Source: Streptomyces canus 299MFChir4.1 (lineage in GTDB: Bacteria > Actinomycetota > Actinomycetes > Streptomycetales > Streptomycetaceae). Taken from it: 47,902 nt of DNA. How positions within the stretch are numbered: position 1 is the stretch's first letter; each line of letters starts with the position of its first letter. The notes below the pieces were generated by a model, which saw nothing but the letters and a program-made list of their open reading frames with translations, was not told the DNA's origin and did no database searches. The stretch is taken from NCBI RefSeq assembly GCF_000383615.1, contig NZ_KB911628.1:1-47902 (forward strand), in the 5' to 3' direction. This document shows, in pieces, positions 30,909 to 39,472 of this stretch. Made by a program: the position numbers and the translations under genes.

Positions 30909-31066
30909 TTCGGGGTCTCCGCGTCGTTCTCGACCCCGCCCTCGGCGAAGGCGACGAAGTCGCTTGCCGGAAGGCCATCGAGGTTGTCGGTGCCGGGTCC
31001 GTCGGCGGTGTCGGTCTTCTCGAGGGCCGCCTTCACGTCCTCGTGGTCGAAGTTCTTCTCGTGCAT
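30905..31066 (-). CDS. Small acidic protein between two lysin genes
   Basis: This 53-residue protein starts MHEKNFDHEDVKAALEKTDT, has a hydrophobic patch FVAFAEGGV, and ends in VENDAETPK. It is acidic, without cysteines or a membrane helix, so it is not a holin. Its stop overlaps the amidase GTG by four bases, and GGAAGGA lies nine bases before the ATG, so it is coupled to the amidase gene. I do not recognise a family. It may be an inhibitor or chaperone that keeps the lysin inactive before release. Confidence 0.6.
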   Translation of the reverse strand: MHEKNFDHEDVKAALEKTDTADGPGTDNLDGLPASDFVAFAEGGVENDAETPK

Positions 31067-31167
31067 GACGCAGTCCTTCCACTCACCACTTTTTGTGCCA
31101 TTGGCGGTTCGACCTGCGGCCGGGGGAGAATTCTCTCGTCGCCGTAGGGAAGAACACCGGGGTTTGT

Positions 31168-31414
31168 TCATACGTTGGGGACTTGCAGTTTGTCCCAACT
31201 GGTTCTGCCGGGTATGCCGTTGGCGGCGGCGCCGTCGAAGCCGAGTTTCTTTTGCCAGGCGGCGTAGGACTTCACATCGCCCGGGCCCCATACGCCGGTG
31301 TTGGCGTGGGACTGGTACCGGTCGCAGCCTTTGGCGACGAGTCGGTGGTGCATTGCGGCGATGATCGGCGATTTCCGTCCGGTGTGGAAGAACGACGTAC
31401 CGGGGAACGGCTCG
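31168..31414 (-). repeat. 247-base near-identical repeat, copy 2
   Basis: This is the C-terminal module of the lysozyme-like gene, in the same orientation as copy 1 and about 97 percent identical by eye. The starts are 1048 bases apart, so recombination between copies would delete the small acidic gene and most of the amidase gene. Confidence 0.9.
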
Positions 31415-31776
31415 AACTTGGCGGGGTTGCCATCCATGTGCTGCTTGTAGGCCCCGTTTGTGAACGTGGACCATTGGTTCCAGTCGTGTGCGTCTTTGAT
31501 GGCCTTTGCCGTCTTGGCGTTGTAGAGCGGATCTTTGAGTTTTGCCTCAACCCTGAGTGTGTCCGGTGGGGAGAACTGCCCCGGGTGCTTGAGTGAGCGT
31601 ATCTGGAACAGGCCTATGGACGGCCCCCACTTGTGGTCGATCAGATGCTGGTCCCCGATGATGACCGGGTCGCCCTTTGACTCTGCCATGGCGACGGCCG
31701 CGGCGATCTTGATGTCGCTGCCGGTGAACCCTGCCTGTGTGGCGAGTGCGCGCAGCTGGGCCAGGCTCATTTTCAT
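31168..31776 (-). CDS. Phage-type lytic enzyme with lysozyme-like domain
   Basis: The 202-residue protein has an N-terminal lysozyme/transglycosylase-like domain with a conserved glutamate (AVAMAESKGDPVIIGD, later WGPSIGLFQIRSLKHPGQFS). It ends in the same wall-binding module as the amidase (PGDVKSYAAWQKKLGFDGAA). The GLFQIRS pattern is the substrate-groove signature of SLT-type enzymes. ATG at 31776 has GAGAGGGG upstream. No signal peptide is seen. It is the first gene of the three-gene lysin set on the minus strand. Export would need a holin or another route, which is not present in the window. Confidence 0.85.
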   Translation of the reverse strand: MKMSLAQLRALATQAGFTGSDIKIAAAVAMAESKGDPVIIGDQHLIDHKWGPSIGLFQIRSLKHPGQFSPPDTLRVEAKLKDPLYNAKTAKAIKDAHDWNQWSTFTNGAYKQHMDGNPAKFEPFPGTSFFHTGRKSPIIAAMHHRLVAKGCDRYQSHANTGVWGPGDVKSYAAWQKKLGFDGAAANGIPGRTSWDKLQVPNV

Positions 31777-32368
31777 TTCCGACGCCCCTCTCTGCCGCTG
31801 CAAGCCATCCCTGATGGGCGCTCAACGCATGAGACCGGGATCCTTATCGCTGCGCCTCTGCGGGGGCGAACAGCTCTGCGAAGCATGAAAGATCGGCATT
31901 TCTAAGATATTGCAAGGTCAGGTATGGGGCAAGCGCAGTGTCGACGAACTGGTGCACGGTTGAACGAAATCGCCGCGTACTTGGGTCTGGCCGTGTTCAC
32001 AACTGTTGTGTCGAGTTCAGATCCGTGGCCTGCTGGTCGACTACAGTCCGGCGAGTGCTGGATGGGGTCTTCGCCGGGTCGCCGGTCTGGGCGCCCACTC
32101 CCTGACCGCCGGCACAGTGTGCTGCCGGTCGCTCAGCTGAAGGCCCGACACCGATGCGTCGGCCGTACGCCGTGTCCTGACCGTCTGATCCTGTGACAGT
32201 TGTGGCTGCGTCAGCCGCGTCTGACTCTTGACTATTGCCATCAAGAGAGGTCTGGTCGTGTGAGCCTCGGCAGACGGGGCCGACCGTTTGCGCTTCTCGG
32301 TAGCGCGCCGCCGAGTTCGGCGCGAACTGGTCGTGGTGAAGCCTCCGAACCCCCGACAAGGAGTCCGC
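31777..32368. other. 592-base intergenic stretch
   Basis: I see no supported gene. The stretch separates the divergent lysin set (minus) and the esterase (plus) and must hold both promoters. A TTGACT at about 32226 is a possible -35 box for the esterase, but a good -10 box does not follow at 17 bases. The stretch at 31880-31925 (AAGATCGGCATTTCTAAGAT) is AT-richer and may be the lysin promoter. Confidence 0.35.
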
Positions 32369-33643
32369 ATGGCACCGCGTATCAGCCGTCGCACCATACT
32401 GACCGCCGGAGCGAGCGCTGCCGGCCTGTCCCTGCCCGGCGTTGCCGCGTACGCGGACGACCGTGCGACCACCAGCGTGAGATTCACCCTGAACGCCCGG
32501 GTGCTCGACGGCGGAGAACAGGTCACGTCGATCACTCTCAGGACCTCCCGGCTCGGCCCGATCGACCCGGCCGGCCTGACCACCGACACCTTCAGCGTGC
32601 ACGCCAAGGCCGTCAGCCCGTTTCCCGTCGCCCCGGACGACATCATCTTCGGCGAGTACGACCTCGACCGTACGGTGACCGCGGTCCGGCTCGACCACCG
32701 CGGAGACATCGTGCTCGAACTGAGCCATGGCGAGGGACAATCCGGGGGCGGCACGCTCGGCTACCTCGCGGGCGCGGGCCGCAACGTGATGCTCGACCTC
32801 GTCTACACCCTCACCCAGCACGCCCCGATCCCCTTACGCAACGACCGGACGATCACCATCGACAACTTCGTGCAGGACCCGCGACTGTCGGACCCCGAGG
32901 TGGACGCCTTCAGCTCGCACATCTCCGGCTCGGGAATGAAGTACCGCCTGCACTCGCGCACCGCCTCCCACGCTTTACGGCACAAGAAGCGTCCGCTGAT
33001 CGTGTGGCTGCACGGCGGAGGCGAGGGCGCCTCACTGCCCAACGACTACTACGACAACGAGACGACGCTGCGCGCCAACCGCGGCGCCCTGGGCTTCGCC
33101 ACCCCCCAGGCGCAGCGCATCTTCGACGGCGCCTACGTCCTCGCCCCGCAGAGCACCTCGTACTGGATGGAGGACGGCCCCCGCTTCGCCCCCCTCATCC
33201 ACGAGATCATCAGCGACGTCACGCGCCGCCACCACATCGACCGCAACCGGATCTACGTCGCGGGCTGCAGCAACGGCGGCTACATGAGTCTGAAGATGAC
33301 CACCGTCTATTCCACGCTGTTCGCCGCATCGGTTCCGATCTGCGGCGTCGTCGCGTCGCTCCCGCCCGGCGGTGCACCCCTGATCCCTGACAGCGACCTA
33401 GCCCGGATCAGCACCCCTACCTGGCTCGTCACCTCCCGCGACGACCCCACCGTGGACCCGCAGGCCAACACCGTGCACGCGCACGACCTGATTCCCGGTT
33501 CACTGATGACGCTCTACGACCACGTCGTCCGCGACGGCCACCAGTTCAACGGCCACTGGTCATGGATCTACGTCGCCCGCAACGACCCCAGCATCAGCGG
33601 AACTCACATCTGGCAGTGGATGGCAGCCCGGCACCGTCACTGA
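32369..33643 (+). CDS. Tat-exported esterase (PHB depolymerase/feruloyl esterase-like)
   Basis: The 424-residue protein begins with a twin-arginine signal (RISRRTILTAGASAAGLSLP, cleavage near AYADD). A beta-rich N-terminal domain of about 170 residues follows. Then comes an alpha/beta-hydrolase domain with an oxyanion loop IVWLHGGGEGA, nucleophile VAGCSNGGYMSL and a late His in RDGHQFNGHWSW. The G-x-S-x-G serine and the overall plan fit extracellular esterases of the PHB depolymerase type. AAGGAG lies six bases before the ATG at 32369; longer starts would bury the signal peptide. The substrate is unknown. Confidence 0.87.
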   Translation: MAPRISRRTILTAGASAAGLSLPGVAAYADDRATTSVRFTLNARVLDGGEQVTSITLRTSRLGPIDPAGLTTDTFSVHAKAVSPFPVAPDDIIFGEYDLDRTVTAVRLDHRGDIVLELSHGEGQSGGGTLGYLAGAGRNVMLDLVYTLTQHAPIPLRNDRTITIDNFVQDPRLSDPEVDAFSSHISGSGMKYRLHSRTASHALRHKKRPLIVWLHGGGEGASLPNDYYDNETTLRANRGALGFATPQAQRIFDGAYVLAPQSTSYWMEDGPRFAPLIHEIISDVTRRHHIDRNRIYVAGCSNGGYMSLKMTTVYSTLFAASVPICGVVASLPPGGAPLIPDSDLARISTPTWLVTSRDDPTVDPQANTVHAHDLIPGSLMTLYDHVVRDGHQFNGHWSWIYVARNDPSISGTHIWQWMAARHRH

Positions 33644-33842
33644 CAGGCGGGTGGGGGGGTGCCCCTTTCTCTTTGGTCAAGCGGGTTGGGGCGTTGTTTC
33701 AGTCTGGGTGCGGGATCGATGTCCTTGTGTGAGGAGACCCAGCCTGCTTGGGGCGTAGTCCCGATGGGCAGACGAGCGTGCGAAGCTCCGGGCGGACAGG
33801 TTGATCTTGGTCGACAACTCGTCTACCAGGAGCTTCACTTCT

Positions 33843-34142
33843 TCACGCGGGCAGTGCCCCAGCTGCCGCGCAAGGCAGTGGAAGCGCCACCTGTCGTCCC
33901 AGACCGAACTCCTCGGCCTCGTCGTTACTGACGACCGCGACGGTTCCCGCGGGGACGCCAGGAAGGGTGGCCACGCGGGACCCCACCGCCAGAAGATCCC
34001 CCTCACCGGCTCCGGTGATGAAGAAGACGTACACGTCCCCGTCCTCCTCTCCCTCGTCGAAGACTTCCACGTCACCTTGGCCGTCCGGCAGGCCGGGCGT
34101 CGGCAGCAACGGCACGTGGATCTCAACAACCATGGTCGGCAC
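33843..34142 (-). CDS. Short conserved protein, apparently internally deleted
   Basis: This 99-residue protein starts MPTMVVEIHVPLLPTPGLPD and continues GQGDVEVFDEGEEDGDVYVF. I recall Streptomyces relatives with the same ends but about 25 more residues between TPGLP and GDVEVF (a FPWI-type segment), so an in-frame deletion is likely here. GTG at 34142 follows GGGGAG nine bases before; an ATG at 34133 is an alternative. The fold is probably small alpha/beta. Function unknown. Confidence 0.5.
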   Translation of the reverse strand: MPTMVVEIHVPLLPTPGLPDGQGDVEVFDEGEEDGDVYVFFITGAGEGDLLAVGSRVATLPGVPAGTVAVVSNDEAEEFGLGRQVALPLPCAAAGALPA

Positions 34143-34206
34143 GATGCCATTCTCCCCTTCCCCACAGAGCCTCCGCCTGGCTCAACCAGCGGCCCTGCTG
34201 AGGTTG

Positions 34207-34431
34207 AAAAGTAGGGTGATCGAGAACCGGCTGTACTTCGTCCGTGACACCACGTTCACCGAGGTCGCCTCCAAGATCCGCACCGGCCACGGCCCCGACA
34301 ACAAGGCCACCCTCCGCAGCTTCGCGATCGATCAGCTACGAGTGGCGGGTCACACGCGTATCGCTGCCGGGCTCCGCGAGATGTCCTACCAGCCCTTCCA
34401 CCGCCCGCTGGACCTCTTCGGCCTGGCCTGA
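34207..34431 (+). pseudogene. ISAs1-type transposase C-terminal fragment (left copy)
   Basis: The frame reads VIENRLYFVRDTTFTEVASK, GPDNKATLRSFAIDQLRVAG and HTRIAAGLREMSYQPFHRPL. This is the C-terminal end of an ISAs1-family transposase, whose usual N-terminal DDE part is absent. The last 198 bases, through the element end at 34478, are repeated inverted at 35772-35969. It forms the left boundary of the segment holding the endonuclease-family gene. Confidence 0.75.
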
Positions 34432-34478
34432 CCAACGCCAACGACGATCCAAGATCGTCAGACTGTGCAACAGCCCTG
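34281..34478 (+). repeat. 198-base inverted repeat, left arm (ISAs1-type right end)
   Basis: These bases are almost identical to the reverse complement of 35772-35969; I find only a handful of mismatches. The arm contains the end of the transposase frame and the element terminus (ACTGTGCAACAGCCCTG). Confidence 0.9.
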
Positions 34479-34645
34479 CGTTTGCCAGCGGTCGTGCCCG
34501 GCGGGAAACTGGACGTATCGGTGCGGGCGTGCTGTTACCAGCGAATGCCGACTGTGCCAGAGCATCTCTCGCTCCTGCCGCGTCGGCACCTGTGCCCGCT
34601 GCTTCGCAGCGGCCTTACTCCAGTCCCGTCTTCTCGGGAGCACCC

Positions 34646-35593
34646 ATGACAACGCTGCGACTGGCCACGTTCAACGTCGAGAACCTGTTTGCCCGCTGGC
34701 GGTTCAAAGCCGATGTCGATCCCGCAACTGCCAATACACGGGGGTGGATTGTCGACCAGACCCATTTCGAGGAACTGGGCGTGGACGACAAGGCAATCAC
34801 CGGGGCAGCGGTTCGGGAGCTGCGGGCCGACGTGCTGTGCCTGCAAGAGGTGGAGAACGTCGACACGCTCAAGCATTTCAGGGCTCAGGCCCTCGGGGGG
34901 CGTTCGGAATACCCTTACGTCGCTGGGGTTGACGGCAACGATCCTCGGCTGATTGACGTCGCCGTGCTGTCGAAGCTGCCGATCACGCGTATTCGCTCGT
35001 ACCAGCACCTCATGGACCCGGCGAGCCCGACGGCAGCACTGTTCTCCCGTGACTGCCTCGAGGTCGACATAGAGGTCGAGGTGAACCCGGGGCAGACAAG
35101 ATCGGTCACCCTGTTCGTCAACCACTTCAAGTCGATGCTCGGCGGGCGTGCGCAGACCCGCGGGAAGCGGGAACGCCAGGCCAAGAAGGTGATGGACGTA
35201 GTCACCGACCGCTTCGGGCACGAGGCTCCGGGCGACCATCCGTTCGTGGTTCTGGGCGACTTGAACGACTATCTGGAACCGGACGGCGACGGGAGTTCGG
35301 GCATCGATCAACTCGTCACCTGGGGCCAGCTCGAGAACGTCGTGGCCCGTCTGCCCGAGGAAGACCAGTGGACGCACTACTGGGACGACGCCGACGAATA
35401 CCGGCAACTGGACTACCTCCTGCCGTCGGTATCGCTCGCCCGGGCCGTGCCGCAGGCGCTCCCGGAGATCTTCCGTAAGGGGACCCCGCTGCGTGCCACC
35501 CGGTACAAGGGCCCTCGCTTCCCAGGGGTGGGGCAGGACAAGCCCAAGGCATCCGACCACTGCCCCGTCATCTTCAGCCTCGAAGTCTCCTGA
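34646..35593 (+). CDS. Endonuclease/exonuclease/phosphatase-family protein
   Basis: This 315-residue protein has the DNase I-like fold signature: RLATFNVENLFARW at the N-terminus, LCLQEVENVDTL with the metal-binding Glu, VNHFKSMLGGR, FVVLGDLNDYLEPDG with the catalytic Asp and Asn, and ASDHCPVIFSLEVS with the terminal catalytic Asp and His. No signal peptide is present. The ATG at 34646 follows GGGAG. Substrates in the family range from DNA to inositol phosphates. The gene sits alone between two inverted ISAs1-type ends, as in a mobilised cargo. Confidence 0.9.
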   Translation: MTTLRLATFNVENLFARWRFKADVDPATANTRGWIVDQTHFEELGVDDKAITGAAVRELRADVLCLQEVENVDTLKHFRAQALGGRSEYPYVAGVDGNDPRLIDVAVLSKLPITRIRSYQHLMDPASPTAALFSRDCLEVDIEVEVNPGQTRSVTLFVNHFKSMLGGRAQTRGKRERQAKKVMDVVTDRFGHEAPGDHPFVVLGDLNDYLEPDGDGSSGIDQLVTWGQLENVVARLPEEDQWTHYWDDADEYRQLDYLLPSVSLARAVPQALPEIFRKGTPLRATRYKGPRFPGVGQDKPKASDHCPVIFSLEVS

Positions 35594-35771
35594 GCAGCCG
35601 CTGGCCGGGGCGACGGGAGAGCATGTGCCGGCAGTCGCCTGCGCCCGCTCAGTGCGGCGCGCCCGGCCTGCCGGCGCATCCCGGGCGTGACTTCTTGTCC
35701 TGGCCGGCATTGCTCGCCGGGACGGCACGCGTTGCCGGGGGTTATGGGCGATGAAGGAGGCCCTCTGTGGC

Positions 35772-35969
35772 CAGGGCTGTTGCACAGTCTGACGATCTTG
35801 GATCGTCGTTGGCGTTGGTCAGGCCAGGTCGGAGAGGTCCAGCGGGCGGTGGTAGGGCTGGTAGGACATCTCGCGGAGCCCGGCAGCGATACGCGTGTGA
35901 CCCGCCACTCGTAGCTGATCGATCGCGAAGCTGCGGAGGGTGGCCTTGTTGTTGGGGCCGTGGCCGGTG
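35772..35969 (-). repeat. 198-base inverted repeat, right arm (ISAs1-type right end)
   Basis: This is the inverted partner of 34281-34478. The two arms point tail-to-tail, so both element ends face the enclosed 1.3-kb segment. Confidence 0.9.
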
Positions 35970-36310
35970 GATGCCTGGCGGGCGTTGAGGTCCCTGAGTG
36001 CGTAGACGGTCTGCCGTGTCACCTTTCCCGAGCGCACGTCGGTGCGGTGACGAACGGTCTTCGAGGCCTGCACCGCGTGGGGGAAACCCAGCCCGACATC
36101 GGTGACGGTCAGCGCCCTGGTCGTCCGCGTCTCCTTGCGGCCATGCCCCCCGTTTCGCGGTCGTAGCGCCGCGCGGTGGCCTGCGTCCAGGGCAGCGACC
36201 TCAACTACCGCAACAGTCCAAGCTGGTTGCTTCCCCCGCCGATGCAGCGGGTCAGGCAGTGTGGCCAGCCGCTGCGGCAGTCTCGCAAGGGCGCGGTGCT
36301 GACGCGAGGG
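35819..36310 (-). pseudogene. ISAs1-type transposase with internal deletion (right copy)
   Basis: On the minus strand the piece LARLPQRLATLPDPLHRRGK is the N-terminal ISAs1 signature. RKETRTTRALTVTDVGLGFP and TRQTVYALRDLNARQAS belong to the C-terminal half. After that the frame jumps to TGHGPNNKATLRSFAIDQLR. The DDE core and about 30 residues before the last block are missing. It cannot be active. Confidence 0.75.
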
Positions 36311-36518
36311 CGACTTGATCAGACAGACGCTGGCAGACTGACCACACACCGAGCTCCGGTTCGGCAGGGCGACTTGGTAGGTCACCCCCTCCAACCGGAG
36401 CTTCGCCGCGTACGAGGTGGGACGGTCGGCAAGCGTCACACCACCGTGAAAACGGTCGGGGTGGGAACGACTGCACCCCGGTCCCACCGGCCCCGATTCA
36501 CCTGACCCGGCCCCACCC

Positions 36519-37721
36519 CTACCGCGGAGCAATCGCCCCGTCATAGACGTTCCCCGGCGTGACAATCCCCGTCACCGCCCGGGCCAGCAGCGTCGACGGC
36601 TCCTGGCCGCCGCTGCTGATGTCCGTGTTGATCATGATGACCAGGGTCGCCTTCTTCGAGGGCAGATACACCGTCACCGTCTGGTACCCCGGGATCGAAC
36701 CGTTGTGGCCGATCCACCCTCCCGTCTCGAAGATGCCGAGGCCGTAACTCAGGCCCGGAAGCCCCGTCGGCAGCGTCTTCAGCCTCTGCGCCTGGGTCTC
36801 GGGGCTGAGGAGCGACCCGGTTGCGACGATCGGCGCCCAGCGGCGCAAGTCGTGCAGATTGGAGATCATCGCGCCGGCCGCCCAGGCCCAGCTGGGGTTC
36901 CAGTTGGTGGCGTCGGCCACCTCGCCGGTCAGGGTCTGGTTCGTGTAGCCGTGTGGGTGTGGCTCGGGGAATTCCGGGCCCTGGGGGAGCAGCGTGTGGT
37001 GCAGGCGGGCCGGCCGCAGCACCCGGCTCTCGATGAAGTCGGCGAGGCTCTGGCCGCTGACCTTCTCGATCACCAGGCCCAGGAGGACCAGGTTGGAGTT
37101 GGAGTACTGGAACTGCGTGCCCGGCGCGAAGGTGTTGTCGTGGCGGTAGCCGTACGCGAGTACCTCCTGCGGGGTGAAGCAGCGCTGCGGGTCGCTCAGC
37201 AGGGCGCGGGCGAAGTCCGGGTCGGCGCTGTACGGGAACAGACCGCTGCGCATCCCGGCCAGGTGGCGCAGGGTGATTCGGTGTCCGTTCGGTACGCCGT
37301 CGACGTAGCGGGAGATCGGGTCGTCCAGGCGGATCCGACCGTCGTCTACGAGTTTGAGCAGCGCGGTGACCGTGAACGTCTTGGTCTCGCTGCCGATCCG
37401 TAGGAAGACATCGGAGGTCATCGGGCGGCGGGTGGCTGTGTCGGCGACGCCGGTCGCGCGGACGTAGCTTCCCTTGCCGGGCAGCCAGACGCCGACTACG
37501 GCACCGGGGATGCCTGCCTGCCGGCGGACGTCCTCGATCGTCCTGTCCAGGCGGGCGGTCAGCTCGGGGCCGAGGCCGTCCGGCGGGTAGTCGTCCCCGT
37601 AGCGCCGGTCGACCCCTGTGGTCTGGGCGGTTGCGGCGGGAGCCACGGTCGTCGGGACCAGAGCGGCGCACGCCACGAACAGCGTTGCGGCGAGCATCCG
37701 GAGGTGGGGGGTACGTCGCAT
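36519..37721 (-). CDS. Secreted serine hydrolase (class C beta-lactamase/DD-peptidase family)
   Basis: The 400-residue protein has a signal peptide (LRMLAATLFVACAALVPTTV, cleavage near TVAPAATA). Its serine hydrolase domain carries all three catalytic motifs: S-x-x-K as GSETKTFT (Ser111, Lys114), Y-x-N as QYSNSN (Tyr206), and H-x-G as GHNGSIPG. This is the family of penicillin-binding carboxypeptidases and esterases typical of Streptomyces. The ATG at 37721 gives the signal peptide right at the start. The likely role is D-Ala-D-Ala carboxypeptidase or beta-lactamase-like hydrolysis outside the membrane. Confidence 0.92.
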   Translation of the reverse strand: MRRTPHLRMLAATLFVACAALVPTTVAPAATAQTTGVDRRYGDDYPPDGLGPELTARLDRTIEDVRRQAGIPGAVVGVWLPGKGSYVRATGVADTATRRPMTSDVFLRIGSETKTFTVTALLKLVDDGRIRLDDPISRYVDGVPNGHRITLRHLAGMRSGLFPYSADPDFARALLSDPQRCFTPQEVLAYGYRHDNTFAPGTQFQYSNSNLVLLGLVIEKVSGQSLADFIESRVLRPARLHHTLLPQGPEFPEPHPHGYTNQTLTGEVADATNWNPSWAWAAGAMISNLHDLRRWAPIVATGSLLSPETQAQRLKTLPTGLPGLSYGLGIFETGGWIGHNGSIPGYQTVTVYLPSKKATLVIMINTDISSGGQEPSTLLARAVTGIVTPGNVYDGAIAPR

Positions 37722-37842
37722 CTGCGGGGCTTCTTTCAGTCGCGGGCGGGCTCGGACGGCAGCAACCTCACCATTGGCAACGTGTCGTAAAGGGCCCCGC
37801 CAGACCACGTACCGGTGAGTCCACTCGTTCGGAGCCGCGCGA

Positions 37843-38098
37843 GTGCTCGACATTCCCGTCGGCGTCGTGAAACACCCACTTGCGCACGTTGCCGTACTGC
37901 TTCACGCTCACCGGCCGCAGGCCCCGCTCAGCGATCCGTGCGACCTCGGTAGCGGGGTCGTCCAGCCAGATCAGGCTCACAGCGCCGCCCGCCCGGTCCA
38001 CGTTTTTGACGAGCTACACGTACAGGTCCTCGGCCGGCTGCCACACCGCCTCGACGTCGCTGGGGTAGAAGGCCGGTTCCGCTCCGAGCAGTTGCTTG
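37843..38098 (-). pseudogene. VOC/glyoxalase-family fragment with in-frame stop
   Basis: Minus-strand codons read LEWYKQLLGAEPAFYPSDVE-like, then AVWQPAEDLYV, a TAG at 38014-38016, and then LVKNVDRAGGAVSLIWLDDP, ARIAERGLRPVSVKQYGNVR and KWVFHDADGN. This is one VOC (glyoxalase/bleomycin resistance) fold with a nonsense codon and a damaged C-terminus. It is not functional as one protein. Confidence 0.65.
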
Positions 38099-38224
38099 TA
38101 CCACTCAAGAGTGCTTGCTTAGGTGCGCACCGTGATCCCCGGGAAGTTTCCTGCAGACACGACCGGTCACCACACGACAGCCGTGTGCCGGGTCGGTGAC
38201 CGCCGGCCCGGTTACCGGGCCGAC

Positions 38225-38345
38225 CACGTCCACGACGACCAGGCGCTGACGGCCGGCTGGCCGATCGCCAGCGGAACGGTCGAGGGAGAGGGCACGCCAC
38301 TTGATCGCCGACAGACTCGATATCACGGGCTGCAGGCGGAGCCTG
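38225..38345 (+). pseudogene. ISKra4-type transposase scrap
   Basis: The plus strand reads LTAGWPIASGTVEG and, one frame on, HLIADRLDITG. This matches the C-terminal GWPIATGVIEG ... RMDITG block of ISKra4-family transposases. Only about 40 codons remain. It lies between two different VOC fragments, marking where the insertion split or joined them. Confidence 0.5.
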
Positions 38346-38510
38346 GTCGGCGCCGATCCGGACGCCTGCCGCCTCCACCTCGACCTGGTGGGGCTCGCCC
38401 TCGGACGGGAAGCGGAACTTGTCCGGCATCCCACGGCTACGGAAGAACGCTGCGCAGCCCGCCACGTCGTCGCACCACAGGTTCACCTGAACAGACCCGA
38501 ACACCGCCAT
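38340..38510 (-). pseudogene. Second VOC/glyoxalase-family N-terminal fragment
   Basis: From the ATG at 38510 the frame reads MAVFGSVQVNLWCDDVAGCA, then PSEGEPHQVEVEAAGVRIGA. This is the first half of a VOC-fold module. After about residue 57 the sequence turns unrelated where the transposase scrap begins, so the second half is lost. Confidence 0.55.
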
Positions 38511-38606
38511 GCCCGTCCGCTATCCACCCAGACGCCCGTTCGCGGGGGTCCCCCCCCCGGGAGCTTCGGCCAGGGCGTCACTCCGCCGTCAGACGGGAGG
38601 CACCTG

Positions 38607-39230
38607 TCAGTCCGGGCCGGGGCCGAGCATGCGGCGGGAGAGTTCGGCGAACTGGTTCAGCTCGGGCATGGTCCGGTGCTTGCTGTAGGCCAGGGCGACC
38701 ATGCGTGGTGCGACGCCTTCCAGGGTCAGGTAGGTGACGTCGTCGCGGCGGTAGAAGCCGGCCATGCCGGCCGGCATGACGTAACAGCCGGTACCGGACG
38801 CGACACCTTCCAGACACTCCTCGATCGTGACGGGAAAACGGCCGGTGTCCGCCTGTGGCGCAAGGGGGGCGCGTGGCAGGCGCCCGCGCCACTCCGGGAC
38901 ATCTTGCGGGTCCTGCAGCAGGACCATGTCCCGCAGGTCCTCGACGTGCACCGCTTTGCGCTCCGCGCACGGATGCCCGCTCGGCAGCGCCACCACCCGG
39001 GGCTCCGGGAAGAGCGGGACCACCTCGAACATGCCCTGCGGCAGGGGCAGTCGGACGAAGCAGACGTCGACCCGGCCGTCGATCAGGAAGTCGGCCTGGT
39101 CACTGATCGAGGTGTGCACGACCTCGATGTCGAGTTGCGGTGCCATCGCGGCGAACTCCCGCACGATGGGGGTGACGACGATGCCGGGCATGAAGCCGAC
39201 GGCGAAGTGGTTCACCTCTCGGTTCGCCAT
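38607..39230 (-). pseudogene. LysR effector-binding domain without the HTH
   Basis: The 207-residue frame begins MANREVNHFAVGFMPGIVVT, exactly where the LysR effector domain starts (about residue 90 of a whole protein). It continues RVDVCFVRLPLPQGMFEVVP, FPEPRVVALPSGHP and so on to the normal end. No HTH is encoded upstream in any frame. AGGGA lies seven bases before the ATG at 39230, so a free effector domain might be translated. It lies downstream of the NCS1 permease in the same orientation. I treat it as a truncated regulator. Confidence 0.7.
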
Positions 39231-39407
39231 GTTTGGTCCCTGCCGCGGGTGCTTCCCGATCGGCTTCGGAACCCTCCCCCGAGGTGCCGTGGGCCTGTTG
39301 GGCTTGGACCCGGGGCACCGGGAACGGTGACGCGGCCAGGAGGCGTCCAGTGCGGCCGACGAGCCGTATCCCTTGCCTGGTTGCAGGGTGGGGGCTGCTC
39401 GCCGGTC

Positions 39408-39446
39408 CGGCTCCGGCCTGTGCCGAAAGGACACGGGCCGGAGCCG
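39408..39446 (-). terminator. Hairpin after the NCS1 permease gene
   Basis: CGGCTCCGGCCTGTG (39408-39422) pairs with CACGGGCCGGAGCCG (39432-39446) with one mismatch and a nine-base loop. It lies just past the minus-strand permease stop at 39473, so it is a good terminator separating the permease from the LysR fragment. Confidence 0.75.
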
Positions 39447-39472
39447 TACCGCGCAGGACGCGAAGGCGATGG

